A stretch of DNA of 52,056 nt from a virus (IMGVR_UViG_3300042566_000050:1-52056); one strand, 5' to 3'. Positions 25,776 to 34,189 are shown, numbered from the stretch's first letter. A program made the numbers and translations. The notes: a model not told the origin generated them from the letters alone.

Positions 25776-26048
25776 TCATGTTGACGTCTTTATGCGAAGC
25801 ATTTGGCTTGTTGCTTGTACACCATCTTGTGTGTCTCTGTAAACATCGCCTAAACGTAAGTTGGGTAAATCCGCATCAGTAGGCAGCGTAGCTAAATCTA
25901 AATTTAACGTAGTTCCGCCCATATCGCCGGGGTTAGACAGCTGGTTAAAAAACAGACGCAAGATATTGTTTAGCTGATCTTGATACCTGCGCTCGTACTC
26001 GTTGGGGGCCAACGGTAAGTTTGGTGGGGTTACATTTAGTTCAGCCAT
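25776..26048 (-). CDS. small helical structural protein, 90 aa
   Basis: A 90-residue protein with APNEYERRYQDQLNNILRLF in the middle (a helix, probably coiled) and a Leu/Asp-rich end (LPNLRLGDVYRDTQDG). It overlaps the tail nozzle-like gene by one base and lies just before the ejection proteins. Similar short proteins sit at this place in other phages, as far as I recall. Probable minor virion protein; exact role unknown. Confidence 0.6.
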   Translation of the reverse strand: MAELNVTPPNLPLAPNEYERRYQDQLNNILRLFFNQLSNPGDMGGTTLNLDLATLPTDADLPNLRLGDVYRDTQDGVQATSQMLRIKTST

Positions 26049-28126
26049 CAGCGTCTTCCATCCGCACGAATATCAATACGAGGAGCGCCCAACTGCCAAG
26101 CAGTGTTGATTTGGTTAGAACTGATCTTAAAGATCATCTGGCGACCACGCAAGCGTGTGTAAATCTGACCCGTGAACTCTTCCGTAATGTTGTACGTACT
26201 GCTTGAAGCCACAGGCTGGCCTGCATCACTTGTTACGCCAGAGCCTGAGTTAGCCAAACCAAACAATTCCATGGTCACTGTTGGCGTAGTGCCAGATGGG
26301 GAGTTTGTAGAGTTCTCAAAGGTCAAGTCTGGCAAGATCCGCCATACAAAACCAAAGTTGTGGCCGTCGCCAATATCAAACTCAGACGAAGAAATATAAG
26401 CATTAAGCGGCAGAACTTCGGGGGTCTCAACGTCGTTCAGCCCAAACTCATGGTTGACCAAGTTGTAGCTGTACGTGGCCGCAATCGGTGTTGGCAATAG
26501 CCCTGAATCAAGCCAAGCAGTACGCGCCATGGTTCCGTAGTACCAGATTTTCTCGACGTAGTTGTAAATCACATACTTGTCTACAGTCGTGCTGCTGCCA
26601 GAGCAATAGAACCACCAGACTTCATTGAAGCCTTCGTTAGTACCGCTGAAAATCTGAAGCGTTTGTTCTGGGTTCAGGTCTTGGAAAATGTAGCGGCGCA
26701 AGTCGCAGTTAAGCGTTTGTACACGGCCATCGTATGCGTAGAACTTGTCCACGCCCATCCAGAAAATAATACCTGAAGCAATCACAGCCGCGTTGGGGCT
26801 GATGATAGAGATGTTGTCACCCAAAAGCTGAGACGCCCAGACATACGGAGGGCCAAGGTACTGGAGTGAATACGCGCTTGAGTCAGTAAACACCACAATC
26901 TCTTGACGAGCCTGCACAGTCGTAATGATCTGCGAGCCGTGGGATAGTCGGGTAAACCCTGCCTGATTGGTGGGGTCTGGCGTCCAGTTATAGGGGTCGT
27001 TCTGGCCAGACCAACGGATCAGCATAGGATCAATTGCACTAGAGCCGTAGTCGTTTGTACCAAACACCATCACAAAACGTGAAGCATCTGAGACAGTCAG
27101 CGTGTTTTGCACAATCGGCGCATCAACAATGTTTGAGATGTAAACGCCCGAGCCAGTAGATGTGGTGCTGACTTCGTTGCCCGCCGCGTTAAGGAGACCA
27201 AAAGTCAAGCCGTCAACATTGAACGCATAGTACGTAGTTGCCACAACAATCCCGGTTGGCAAAGATGTCGTAGCGGCAAACTGAAGCGCAGCGCCTTCGG
27301 TAAATGCAACCGTGGAAGTCACGACAGTAGGCACACCCGTCACAGCGCTGTTGGTAAACGTCACATTCCCGCCCAGCGTGTTCAAAGCTACGCCTCGGCT
27401 AGACAAGCCTGCGGTGGCATCCCAATAATACACCCCGCCGCCGCGGGGACCAAACACAAGGTCTTCACCGTAGTTAATCTGGCTCCAAATTTGCAAAGCG
27501 CTGGTACTCGTAGTACCTGTGCCCCAAGGACCTTCGCCCCATCCGCCTGCACCCCAACCTGTCAAAGGAACCGCGTAGGCCGGGCCAGCATTGATTTGGT
27601 ACGCGGCAACGACAGCGGAGCCGCCATAAGAACCGGCAGGAATTGCCGACGGCACTGTGATGATAAAAGAGTCAAGGCTTACAACAGTAAGTTGGTACTC
27701 GGCATTCCATGTTGAAGCGTATGTGCCTGTTGCGCCACTGAAGGTAACAAACGAGCCGGTAGTAGCGCCATGCGCTATAGAACTTACTACAACTGTAGTT
27801 GTGCCGTCAGCCGTGAATGGGTTTGCCCCCAACGTAACTGTGGAGCGGATGGGTGTGATGTCGTTGTAAACGCCGCCCTTTTCAATGTAGAACTTAGTGT
27901 TTGTTCCGACACCAACCAAATTCAAAAATCCAAGCGTTACCCAGTTCCACAATGAGCGGCACACACCGTTAAATGTGTATTCAGAAACCTGCTCCCAACC
28001 ACCAATGACTTCAGGGTTGCCTTGACGGAAACGAATTTTGTCGCAGTCGTACCAACCACCTTCGGTGGTATAGCGCGTATTCTCTTTATTTACGCCGGGC
28101 TTAAACAGGATTTTTTGTAATGGCAT
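26048..28126 (-). CDS. tail nozzle / stabilisation protein (P22 gp10-like)
   Basis: A 692-residue, strand-rich protein. Its start, EGGWYDCDKIRFRQGNPEVI followed by GGWE, matches the opening of phage tail nozzle or 'stabilisation' proteins (Phage_stabilise family, P22 gp10; T7 gp12 has the same role). Middle parts contain repeated Gly/Thr/Val strands typical of beta-propeller-like or Ig-like virion proteins, and WYYGTMARTAWLDSG is also typical. It should form the lower part of the short tail. It is followed directly by ejection genes, as expected. Assignment is by motif recognition only. Confidence 0.6.
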   Translation of the reverse strand: MPLQKILFKPGVNKENTRYTTEGGWYDCDKIRFRQGNPEVIGGWEQVSEYTFNGVCRSLWNWVTLGFLNLVGVGTNTKFYIEKGGVYNDITPIRSTVTLGANPFTADGTTTVVVSSIAHGATTGSFVTFSGATGTYASTWNAEYQLTVVSLDSFIITVPSAIPAGSYGGSAVVAAYQINAGPAYAVPLTGWGAGGWGEGPWGTGTTSTSALQIWSQINYGEDLVFGPRGGGVYYWDATAGLSSRGVALNTLGGNVTFTNSAVTGVPTVVTSTVAFTEGAALQFAATTSLPTGIVVATTYYAFNVDGLTFGLLNAAGNEVSTTSTGSGVYISNIVDAPIVQNTLTVSDASRFVMVFGTNDYGSSAIDPMLIRWSGQNDPYNWTPDPTNQAGFTRLSHGSQIITTVQARQEIVVFTDSSAYSLQYLGPPYVWASQLLGDNISIISPNAAVIASGIIFWMGVDKFYAYDGRVQTLNCDLRRYIFQDLNPEQTLQIFSGTNEGFNEVWWFYCSGSSTTVDKYVIYNYVEKIWYYGTMARTAWLDSGLLPTPIAATYSYNLVNHEFGLNDVETPEVLPLNAYISSSEFDIGDGHNFGFVWRILPDLTFENSTNSPSGTTPTVTMELFGLANSGSGVTSDAGQPVASSSTYNITEEFTGQIYTRLRGRQMIFKISSNQINTAWQLGAPRIDIRADGRR

Positions 28127-28156
28127 GGCTCATTTTCCCATCAATTTGGGTGCGCA

Positions 28157-28585
28157 TCAAGCATAAAGCCGTGTGCCTGTTTTATCAATAATCAGCGCTT
28201 GTTTTCTTGGCTTGGCGTCTGGTGTGTTTGGAATGCTCACATGGGTCCAGCGGTCAAACTCTCGAATGACTTGGTCGTAGGGCAGCCCAGACGCAATGAT
28301 GGTTTTGACCACTTCATCAGGGGTCAGTTGAGGAACTCGGATGTCCACAGCACAACCAATACGATGCTGGCTAGTATCTTTACTGCCCACAGCATCATTG
28401 ACTTGCTTGCTTCTAAAAGCCGAGTTAACCATAACAGGTCTTCCGCCCAAGGCAGTTTTGACTTCCTCAAGGAAGGCGGCGAGTCGCTTAATGTTCTCCA
28501 GCTCGGCTTCATTGGGGGTGTTGTCATACTGTCTGTGGTCAGTGTGCGTGAGTTCTTCGAGTGTAAAGTGTGGCGTCAGGTTCAT
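28157..28585 (-). CDS. endolysin, M15-type peptidase
   Basis: A 142-residue peptidoglycan peptidase of the M15_3 (D-Ala-D-Ala carboxypeptidase-like) family. Visible motifs are VNSAFRSKQVN (53-63), SQHRIGCAVDI with zinc ligands H74 and D81, then YDQVIRE (103-109) and WTHVS with zinc ligand H115. It has no signal peptide, so it depends on a holin. Its start overlaps the holin gene's stop, giving a compact lysis unit. It most likely cuts the peptide cross-links at lysis. Confidence 0.9.
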   Translation of the reverse strand: MNLTPHFTLEELTHTDHRQYDNTPNEAELENIKRLAAFLEEVKTALGGRPVMVNSAFRSKQVNDAVGSKDTSQHRIGCAVDIRVPQLTPDEVVKTIIASGLPYDQVIREFDRWTHVSIPNTPDAKPRKQALIIDKTGTRLYA

Positions 28586-28992
28586 TTTTTACCTTTCATA
28601 TCCATGATTTTCTCAAGAGTGCGGCCACCAAAGTAGAAGGACATGACCAGCATACCCCACTGCCCCAGCAGTTCAACAAATGCGTCAGCAATGTCAATTA
28701 CCGAAGCGTCTAAGATTGCCAGCAGCAAGTACGCCACCAGAATGTAAACCAGCGTCATGGGCCGGATGTTCTTAGACAGCCATGAATCCGACGACATATC
28801 CGCTTTCAGGCGGTCGGTCAGGTTGTTTTGCTCAGTCTTGTACAGTTCGGTTTCGTTGGCCATCCTTGCTAATTCGCCATCTTGTGCCATTTTTGCAAGG
28901 TCAAGTTGCGCCTTGGCTTTGGCCTCTGGGTCAGGAATCAGCTTGTCGATGAGCTTGCCACCCACGTTCAAAAGTGCGTCTAGTCCAATCAT
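28582..28992 (-). CDS. holin, GTA_holin_3TM type
   Basis: A 136-residue protein. The start, LLNVGGKLIDKLIPDPEAKA, then a charged helix, and NIRPMTLVYILVAYLLLAI match the GTA_holin_3TM family as I know it. Two clear membrane segments are at about residues 79-95 and 104-121. The third, expected by family name, is not evident. It should form lesions in the inner membrane for the M15 endolysin, whose gene follows with a four-base overlap. The upstream gene encodes a second probable holin. Confidence 0.75.
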   Translation of the reverse strand: MIGLDALLNVGGKLIDKLIPDPEAKAKAQLDLAKMAQDGELARMANETELYKTEQNNLTDRLKADMSSDSWLSKNIRPMTLVYILVAYLLLAILDASVIDIADAFVELLGQWGMLVMSFYFGGRTLEKIMDMKGKK

Positions 28993-29600
28993 TGTTTAGC
29001 CCTCGATAACATCGTACTTGCAATTTGCAACATCCCTTTGGCCTTGTATAAGTCACTAGGTTCTTTGTCCCAGCCAATGGTAATTTGCCCCACAAACCTG
29101 CCCTGCTCTGGCGGCACACTGACACGGCAACCAAAGGTCATGCCTTTCTCAATGTACCAAAGCCCAATTTCACTCTGCGCCACAGCGTATTCGCTACACG
29201 GTATCTCATTGGCCATCAGCGCAACCACATCACGGTTGTTAGACGAACTCTGTGTAAACAGCCCTACATCCAGACCATCATGCGTCTTATCCCTACCTTC
29301 ACGAGTGTAAGCCCGAAACAGAACTCTTGTACCAAACAACGGGTTAACTTTGAAGATTGCGATCACGGTTGCGTCTGTGTTCTTAAACAAATGCGCCGCA
29401 ACATCCTCGGCCCTGTCTTCCGCAATCATTGGCAGTTTTCTGTTTTCCTTGTACGCCTCAAACAGGAACGACTGGTTCTGCCAAACAAAGTACCCAGCAA
29501 AAGCAAAAACCGCCATGAGTATCAGCGCAAACAGCTTGAACGGGCTATCCACATAGGACAACACCTTGCTCAATATATCTGATGGCTTCTCGTCACTCAT
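28989..29600 (-). CDS. T4 gpT-like holin (class III)
   Basis: A 203-residue protein with a short cytoplasmic start, one membrane segment (about 22-40) and a 160-residue outer domain, the topology of the T4 holin T. From memory of T4 T, both start with a PSDIL...VL helix, have a W...SFxFExYK boundary after the membrane segment, and end in GxITxxW...AxxxLxRAK. Length is close too (T is 218 residues). C135 and C158 lie in the outer domain and could form a disulfide. It overlaps the GTA-type holin gene and a tiny membrane protein gene. If right, lysis timing could be set by outer-domain contacts as in T4. Confidence 0.7.
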   Translation of the reverse strand: MSDEKPSDILSKVLSYVDSPFKLFALILMAVFAFAGYFVWQNQSFLFEAYKENRKLPMIAEDRAEDVAAHLFKNTDATVIAIFKVNPLFGTRVLFRAYTREGRDKTHDGLDVGLFTQSSSNNRDVVALMANEIPCSEYAVAQSEIGLWYIEKGMTFGCRVSVPPEQGRFVGQITIGWDKEPSDLYKAKGMLQIASTMLSRAKQ

Positions 29601-29746
29601 AGACCAAACATCCCCAGTATCTTGTTTACAACCTTGTCAGCCAGATCATCTGGCAGAAAGCGCAGTAGCCCCAGCACCCACCAAACAATGCAAAGCCTGA
29701 CAAAGACTTTGAGAAACATGTCAAACTGTTTCTGGTACTCATTCAC
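29597..29746 (-). CDS. tiny membrane protein in the lysis cassette, 49 aa
   Basis: A 49-residue frame fills the gap between two lysis-region genes. It starts at GTG 29746-29744, which overlaps the upstream stop (GTGA), and its TGA overlaps the ATG of the T-like holin (ATGA), the typical signs of coupling. AAGG lies upstream at usual distance. The protein has one hydrophobic segment (about 11-30, VFVRLCIVWWVLGLLRF) and an amphipathic end (LPDDLADKVV). It could be an antiholin or a pinholin-like partner. It was not predicted as a long frame, so the call rests on overlap and composition. Confidence 0.55.
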   Translation of the reverse strand: MNEYQKQFDMFLKVFVRLCIVWWVLGLLRFLPDDLADKVVNKILGMFGL

Positions 29747-30237
29747 CGACCACACCTTGTCTTGGCGCATAGGTCTTGTATCTCAGCAATGCCCCAACCA
29801 ACTGCGCCGAGGAGCATCACAATGATGACGACACCAAACGCCCATGCCAATTGCTCTTGCTCTTCTTCTTTGCGCTTCTTCTCTTCTTCCTTGGCTTGCC
29901 TAGCTAAGTGAGCGTCTTCCAAATCCATCTGCTGCTGGCGCTGTTTAATTTTCTGCCACACATCCGCACGGCCAGTGGCCTGAAACAGCATCATCAACTC
30001 TTGCTCAAACCGCTTGGCCTCATCCAGAGCCATCTCAATCTGAAGCGCAGTGCCAAGGTTTGACTTATTCCCAGACCTCTTGGCCTCAACCATCGCCCGT
30101 GTAGCAACGCTCTTGGCGTCAAACATCTTGGCGATAGACGGAGCCAAGCCAGCTAGATCGTTAGCGACCTTGCTGGCCTTTTTGACTACACTTATTGCAC
30201 TTTGTAGTCCTGCTAGCGCCGTCATCGGGTCAATCAC
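29743..30237 (-). CDS. coiled-coil protein with C-terminal membrane segment
   Basis: A 164-residue protein. It starts MIDPMTALAGLQSAISVVKK, a start I have seen in other phage proteins near lysis genes. A helix region (60-105) and a highly charged coil (EEEKKRKEEEQEQ, about 117-129) are followed by one membrane segment (about 131-150) and a short Cys-containing tail. The orientation (cytoplasmic coil, C-terminal anchor) is opposite to Rz-type inner spanins, so I do not call it a spanin. A role in lysis or at the membrane is inferred only from its place upstream of the lysis cassette. Confidence 0.6.
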   Translation of the reverse strand: MIDPMTALAGLQSAISVVKKASKVANDLAGLAPSIAKMFDAKSVATRAMVEAKRSGNKSNLGTALQIEMALDEAKRFEQELMMLFQATGRADVWQKIKQRQQQMDLEDAHLARQAKEEEKKRKEEEQEQLAWAFGVVIIVMLLGAVGWGIAEIQDLCAKTRCGR

Positions 30238-30255
30238 ACTGCCCCCTACTACCTA

Positions 30256-30852
30256 TTAGAAAATAATTTCAGCGCCTATTTCAACGCCAGTTTTTGTTGC
30301 AACAATGTTGGAGCCACCACTATCAGTTGCAATTTGAACAGTGTATTGTTTGTAAAATGCGCCATTTGCTGTTACTGAAATGCCAAAGTACGGGGTAATT
30401 GACAAAGAAATCCAAACTCCTCTTGCGTTACCCGTATCGGTTATAGGGCCACCAGAAGAACCAGTTTGCGTAAGTCTTATCCAATAGCTTGAACCAATTC
30501 CAGTAGTGGTAGGTGATGCCCAATTACCCGAACTTTGTGTACCTCCATCGCTAGTGCCAGTTTGTATGGTTCCGTTACTGTTAAAAATGTATTCAGCGTA
30601 AGCAGTATTACCCGGATATGCAAGCCCGTATACACCCACTAAAGCTGCTAGAGAAATTGTGATGGCGGGGCTTGGGCCTTTGTTATAAAACTCATTAAAC
30701 GAAATTGCGCCAGATGAAAACGTGCCGGAGCCGCCACCAGCCGTGTACCACTGCGTACCGCGATAAGCGTTTAAATTTAAACCGCGACCATCAAACACTG
30801 AATTGATAGTCGAAAACGCAAGTGCGCCACTGCCGGGAAGGTATCCTGCCAT
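30256..30852 (-). CDS. minor virion/tail protein, 198 aa
   Basis: A Gly/Ser/Thr-rich, strand-rich protein. Residues 25-60 (GLNLNAYRGTQWYTAGGGSG, then ISFNEFYNKGP) resemble short modules in phage virion proteins. The rest looks like a beta-sandwich with Trp and Tyr on the surface (GNWASPTTTGIGSSYWIRLT), so it might bind sugars. It lies directly beside the collagen-like fibre gene, so a fibre-tip or adhesin role is possible. No firm family. Confidence 0.55.
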   Translation of the reverse strand: MAGYLPGSGALAFSTINSVFDGRGLNLNAYRGTQWYTAGGGSGTFSSGAISFNEFYNKGPSPAITISLAALVGVYGLAYPGNTAYAEYIFNSNGTIQTGTSDGGTQSSGNWASPTTTGIGSSYWIRLTQTGSSGGPITDTGNARGVWISLSITPYFGISVTANGAFYKQYTVQIATDSGGSNIVATKTGVEIGAEIIF

Positions 30853-30855
30853 TTT

Positions 30856-32454
30856 TTACTCCTTGGCTTTTAACTGCTTTTCCAAAGACACAACACGCTT
30901 GGCCAACTCAACCACAGCCGCAAGCGCGGCGTTGCCGTAAGACACACCAAGCAAGCCATTTCTTTTCTCAACCGCATCGGGCATAACCTTTTGCAACGAA
31001 CCAGCGCCAACACCAACTTGTGTTTGCTGTCTGTCTATACGGTCATAGATGCCGTTTTGTACCTGCGCCAATTGCTCAATGAAGTCGTCAGGGAATCCGC
31101 GCCAGTTCATCTTCAGCGCTTCGTCAGAGTAAGCCGTCACGTTGCCGTTGGAATATAGCGCGCCTGCAGTCAGGGTTGTGCCGTCAAAAGTTAAGTTTCC
31201 AGAGCCAACCGCTGTACCGCCGCTGTTGTAAATAACTTGTCCAGACGAGCCACCAATCGGGCCAGTGGGGCCCGTCGGTCCTGTGGGTCCTGTGGGTCCT
31301 GTGGGGCCAACTCCGCCGGTAGGTCCGGGGGCTCCTGTATTACCAGTCAAACCTGTGGGGCCAGCGGGTCCTGTAGGTCCGGGCGAGCCGTTTGTACCTG
31401 ATGGGCCAGTAGGTCCTGTAGGTCCGGGGGGTCCGGGAACAGTTGAGCCGGGTCCAGTAGGTCCAGTGGGGCCAGTAGGGCCGGGACCGCCAGTCGGTCC
31501 GGGGGGTCCGGCAACAGTTGAAGCAGGGCCTGTGGGTCCAGTCGGTCCAGTAGGGCCGGGAGGTCCGGGAACAGTCGAGCCGGGTCCTGTGGGTCCGGGA
31601 GCACCAGTAGGGCCAGTGGGTCCAGTAGCGCCTTGTGGCACTACAAAGTCAAACACCGCCGCTGACGGAGTGCCTGCGTTTGTAACCGCCGCAGGTCCAG
31701 TAGAAGTTGTGCCAACGGCAACCGTGGCAGCCGCACCGCTTGGCCCAGTGGGTCCCGTAGGTCCGGGGTTGCCCGTAGGTCCGGGGCCACCAGTGGGGCC
31801 GGTAGGACCCGTAGGTCCGGTGGGTCCTGTGGGACCAGTAGGTCCGGGAGCGCCTTGGCCGCCGGGAGACCATGTGCCATCACCACGCCAGTATGTAGCA
31901 GCCGAAGCGTTAGTGCCGCTGTTCAGATTAGTAACGGGCAAGTTACCTGTAACATTTGTAGCAAGGTTGACGAACGTCGTGGCGCTTGTGCCTGTACCGC
32001 CAGATGTGATTGGCAGGGGTGTGCCCAGAGCCAGCGTAGACAAATAGTCGATTTGGTTGCCAACGTCAGTGCCGTTGTTGTAGACCACCGTGCGCTTGCC
32101 AGACGGCACAGACACACCTGTTTGGCCAGAGACCTTGACGGTGATTGCAAAAGAGTCGTTGTTAATAATCAGGTATGGCTTCTGGATTGCGGGGACGTTT
32201 AGCGTACCGGCAGCAGACAAGCATCCTGAAGAGATCACCAAGCACAGCGCCCGAGCATTTTGAGCCGAGGTTGTGTTGGACAGCGTGAGTGTGGCTACGT
32301 TGGTCGTGAAGTTGGCGGAAGTTAGTGTGGCCATACCAACAATGGCTTGCTCAACGGCGGTGCCGATATTGCTGTTGGTTGTCGTGCCCCACACACCCGG
32401 CTGCTCGCCCGTCGTGATTAGCTCAAACTTTAAATTGGAAAAGGTGCTTGGCAT
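30856..32454 (-). CDS. collagen-like tail fibre with S74 chaperone domain
   Basis: A 532-residue fibre. The N-terminal part (1-150; [20 protein letters not shown]) is a virion-attachment module known from other phages. Residues about 199-400 are Gly-x-y repeats, mostly Gly-Pro-Thr, with interruptions, including one of about 40 residues that ends in a VFDFVVPQG stretch. From about 441 it has an S74-type intramolecular chaperone: SDEALKMNW with the Ser and Lys expected of the self-cleaving pair, ending in a coiled coil. The collagen part should form a triple helix and the S74 domain fold it, then cut itself off. It binds the host surface. A dioxygenase gene lies two genes upstream. Confidence 0.88.
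   Translation of the reverse strand: MPSTFSNLKFELITTGEQPGVWGTTTNSNIGTAVEQAIVGMATLTSANFTTNVATLTLSNTTSAQNARALCLVISSGCLSAAGTLNVPAIQKPYLIINNDSFAITVKVSGQTGVSVPSGKRTVVYNNGTDVGNQIDYLSTLALGTPLPITSGGTGTSATTFVNLATNVTGNLPVTNLNSGTNASAATYWRGDGTWSPGGQGAPGPTGPTGPTGPTGPTGPTGGPGPTGNPGPTGPTGPSGAAATVAVGTTSTGPAAVTNAGTPSAAVFDFVVPQGATGPTGPTGAPGPTGPGSTVPGPPGPTGPTGPTGPASTVAGPPGPTGGPGPTGPTGPTGPGSTVPGPPGPTGPTGPSGTNGSPGPTGPAGPTGLTGNTGAPGPTGGVGPTGPTGPTGPTGPTGPIGGSSGQVIYNSGGTAVGSGNLTFDGTTLTAGALYSNGNVTAYSDEALKMNWRGFPDDFIEQLAQVQNGIYDRIDRQQTQVGVGAGSLQKVMPDAVEKRNGLLGVSYGNAALAAVVELAKRVVSLEKQLKAKE
31256..31860. repeat. collagen Gly-Pro-Thr coding repeats
   Basis: About 600 bases of nine-base units that encode Gly-x-y, seen on the plus strand as GGTCCTGTGGGTCCTGTGGG-like runs. 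The repeat is coding on the minus strand. The opposite strand is also open and would give Gly-Pro-Val repeats, which I take as a mirror effect. Length change by slippage is plausible. Confidence 0.9.
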
Positions 32455-32474
32455 AATTCATTCCTTTGGAATAA

Positions 32475-33440
32475 CTAAGTGTTGTTGATGTCGTCCCAAG
32501 ACGGGTTTTGTGGGGTATCAATCAGCGTCCAGCCTGACGATTGGGGGTTATTAATTACTGCCCACCCGGCGTTTTGCGTAGAGCTAATACCCGTCCAACC
32601 AGCGTTTTGCGTATCCGTAATGTTTACCCATTCGGCATCCATACCGGTCTCAATCTTGAACCAGCCAACAACGACTGTATTTTGCGCCATTTCAATGGCT
32701 TCGGCAATACTTGTTTGAAAGTCTGCGCGAATCTGCAAAACATCTTCTAGTGTTGTGTTTTCTGTGATGCTGAAGTAAAAGCCCTGCGATGCGGTGTTGC
32801 TGTCCGCAGAGTCCAAATTCTCTGTAATAGAGAAGAAAATGTTTAAAACAGCAACCTGCGAGTCGCCCAGCGTAGAGTTCTCAGAAATGGAAGAAACAAA
32901 CTGGGCGGCGATATTTACCACGTCGGCCATATCTACAGCTTCTGTGACGGCCTGCGCAAACTGCGCAGTAATGTCTTCTATCGAGGCTAGATCAGCGTTC
33001 TCTGTAATGGTCTGGCCAAAGTTTGACTGCTGGTTAGAGAAATCGGCAACCTCAAGAATCGGCTCAGAAAGGCTTGCCAAGAACTCTGTGTACACCTCTT
33101 GGCTGTCAGCAATGGCCGAATCTTCCGTGATGGACGAGGCAAAGTCGGCTTGGATTTCAGCGCTGTCGGCAGGCAAAGAGTCCTCAGAGATAGAGAACAA
33201 ATAGGCGTACTGCTCAGTGCTAAAGTCGGCAACGCCCGTGTCTTCGTAGACAAGCGCAAAAAAGTCACCTGCCGTAGCGTCAATATCATCAATTACGCTG
33301 TTCTCTGAAATGCTTTGCAGAAATGCCGAAATCTGAGAGCTGGCATCCGCAGACTCAAATCCCTCGGAAATATCAAAGACAAAAGCGTTCCCGGCTAAGG
33401 AAGCAAATGGAACTTGGGCGAAGCTTGCAAAGCCGAACAC
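32475..33440 (-). CDS. tandem-repeat virion protein (12 x 20 residues + 5 x 11 residues)
   Basis: A 321-residue protein made almost wholly of repeats. Residues 23-263 are twelve units of 20 residues (one of 21) with consensus S-I-(S/T)-E-N-x3-A-D-S-x5-F-x2. Residues about 269-321 are five units of 11 residues, (A)GW-x2-I-x2-T-Q-N, with one Trp each. The first type could stack as a beta-solenoid or helical rod. The Trp type resembles W-x2-I repeats found in other phage virion proteins. It is acidic. It lies between the collagen-like fibre and the hydroxylase, so it is probably a fibre, fibre linker or tail-associated part. Confidence 0.65.
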   Translation of the reverse strand: MFGFASFAQVPFASLAGNAFVFDISEGFESADASSQISAFLQSISENSVIDDIDATAGDFFALVYEDTGVADFSTEQYAYLFSISEDSLPADSAEIQADFASSITEDSAIADSQEVYTEFLASLSEPILEVADFSNQQSNFGQTITENADLASIEDITAQFAQAVTEAVDMADVVNIAAQFVSSISENSTLGDSQVAVLNIFFSITENLDSADSNTASQGFYFSITENTTLEDVLQIRADFQTSIAEAIEMAQNTVVVGWFKIETGMDAEWVNITDTQNAGWTGISSTQNAGWAVINNPQSSGWTLIDTPQNPSWDDINNT

Positions 33441-33449
33441 GGCAAGCTC

Positions 33450-33989
33450 CTATCGGAACCTTGGTCCGTTGAACCAAACAGTTGCTGAATAGCGAATGCC
33501 AGAGAGCACCGGCGTGACGCGGTGTTCAAGAATAGATGGGAACGCAATCATCGTCCCTTTTTGTAACGGTGCGTCGTAGTCGCTGTACAAACGCACTTGG
33601 AACTGCCCGCCTTCAAACTCGTCATTGAGCAGGCAGACCACGGTAATCTTGCGCTCAGTCGGTTTGCCAGAAAGGGTGAAGGTGTCTGTGTGCCATGTGT
33701 AGTGTTGCTCGGGGCCGTACTCAGCCAACTGCACATTCTCACGACCAGTGACATGGTATTCCCAGCCACAGTGTTTATTGGCTTCCATGGCAAACTGCTC
33801 AAGGCGGTCTGTCAGCCAGTAATCTGATCCGCCAAAACGCACGTTGGTGTTGCGCGTTCTGGTGTCTTTTTCGGTTCCCTCTACCCCCATGGTTGCATCA
33901 CGCACTTCGATGCCCGACAACTCTGCAATGGCTTGATTACAGGTGTCGCCGTCCAGTTGACCTAGATACCATAGGGGAAGATGTGCCAT
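33450..33989 (-). CDS. 2-oxoglutarate/Fe(II) dioxygenase (prolyl 4-hydroxylase-like)
   Basis: A 179-residue enzyme of the P4Hc/PKHD type. The iron triad is WHTD (H100, D102) and LEHR (H156), and the 2-oxoglutarate-binding Arg is in SGIRYS (R166). The segment FEGGQFQV and GTMIAFPSILEHRVTPV fit the double-stranded beta-helix. It should hydroxylate proline or a related side chain using oxygen and 2-oxoglutarate. Many phages of aquatic bacteria carry such genes with unknown targets. Here it is close to a collagen-like fibre and a repeat protein, which are possible targets. It ends ten bases before the repeat protein gene and shares its direction. Confidence 0.9.
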   Translation of the reverse strand: MAHLPLWYLGQLDGDTCNQAIAELSGIEVRDATMGVEGTEKDTRTRNTNVRFGGSDYWLTDRLEQFAMEANKHCGWEYHVTGRENVQLAEYGPEQHYTWHTDTFTLSGKPTERKITVVCLLNDEFEGGQFQVRLYSDYDAPLQKGTMIAFPSILEHRVTPVLSGIRYSATVWFNGPRFR

Positions 33990-33991
33990 TC

Positions 33992-34189
33992 TTAGCCTTG
34001 ATTCAAATCAGTAGCTGCTGGTGGGGATAGGCGGATGCTGTTTTGCTGTGCAGCTTGGAAGTCTTGGCCAAGTTTGCTCAGTTTCATGAACAGGTCAATG
34101 CACTCGCCCAGTTGACCAGCGGCCAGCTGCTTCATGATGACGTTGAACTCTGCAACAGTTACTTCTCCAATATTGATCTTATCGTTCAT
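33992..34189 (-). CDS. small helical protein, 65 aa
   Basis: A 65-residue helical protein (VAEFNVIMKQLAAGQLGECI, then DLFMKLSKLGQDFQ) that looks like a two-helix dimer. It has no membrane segment. It lies between the dioxygenase and a poly-Gln protein, all in the fibre block. Similar short proteins sit near fibre genes in other phages, and a fibre-assembly chaperone role is possible but unproven. Confidence 0.55.
   Translation of the reverse strand: MNDKINIGEVTVAEFNVIMKQLAAGQLGECIDLFMKLSKLGQDFQAAQQNSIRLSPPAATDLNQG

Noticed and set aside
29743-30237. Rz-like inner spanin
   Set aside because: The membrane segment is at the C-terminus after the coil. Inner spanins have an N-terminal anchor, and no outer lipoprotein partner was seen.
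31265-32047. Long plus-strand frame with Gly-Pro-Val repeats
   Set aside because: It is the antisense mirror of the Gly-Pro-Thr repeats of the fibre gene. Repeat composition keeps both strands open, and it has no ribosome site or fitting neighbours.
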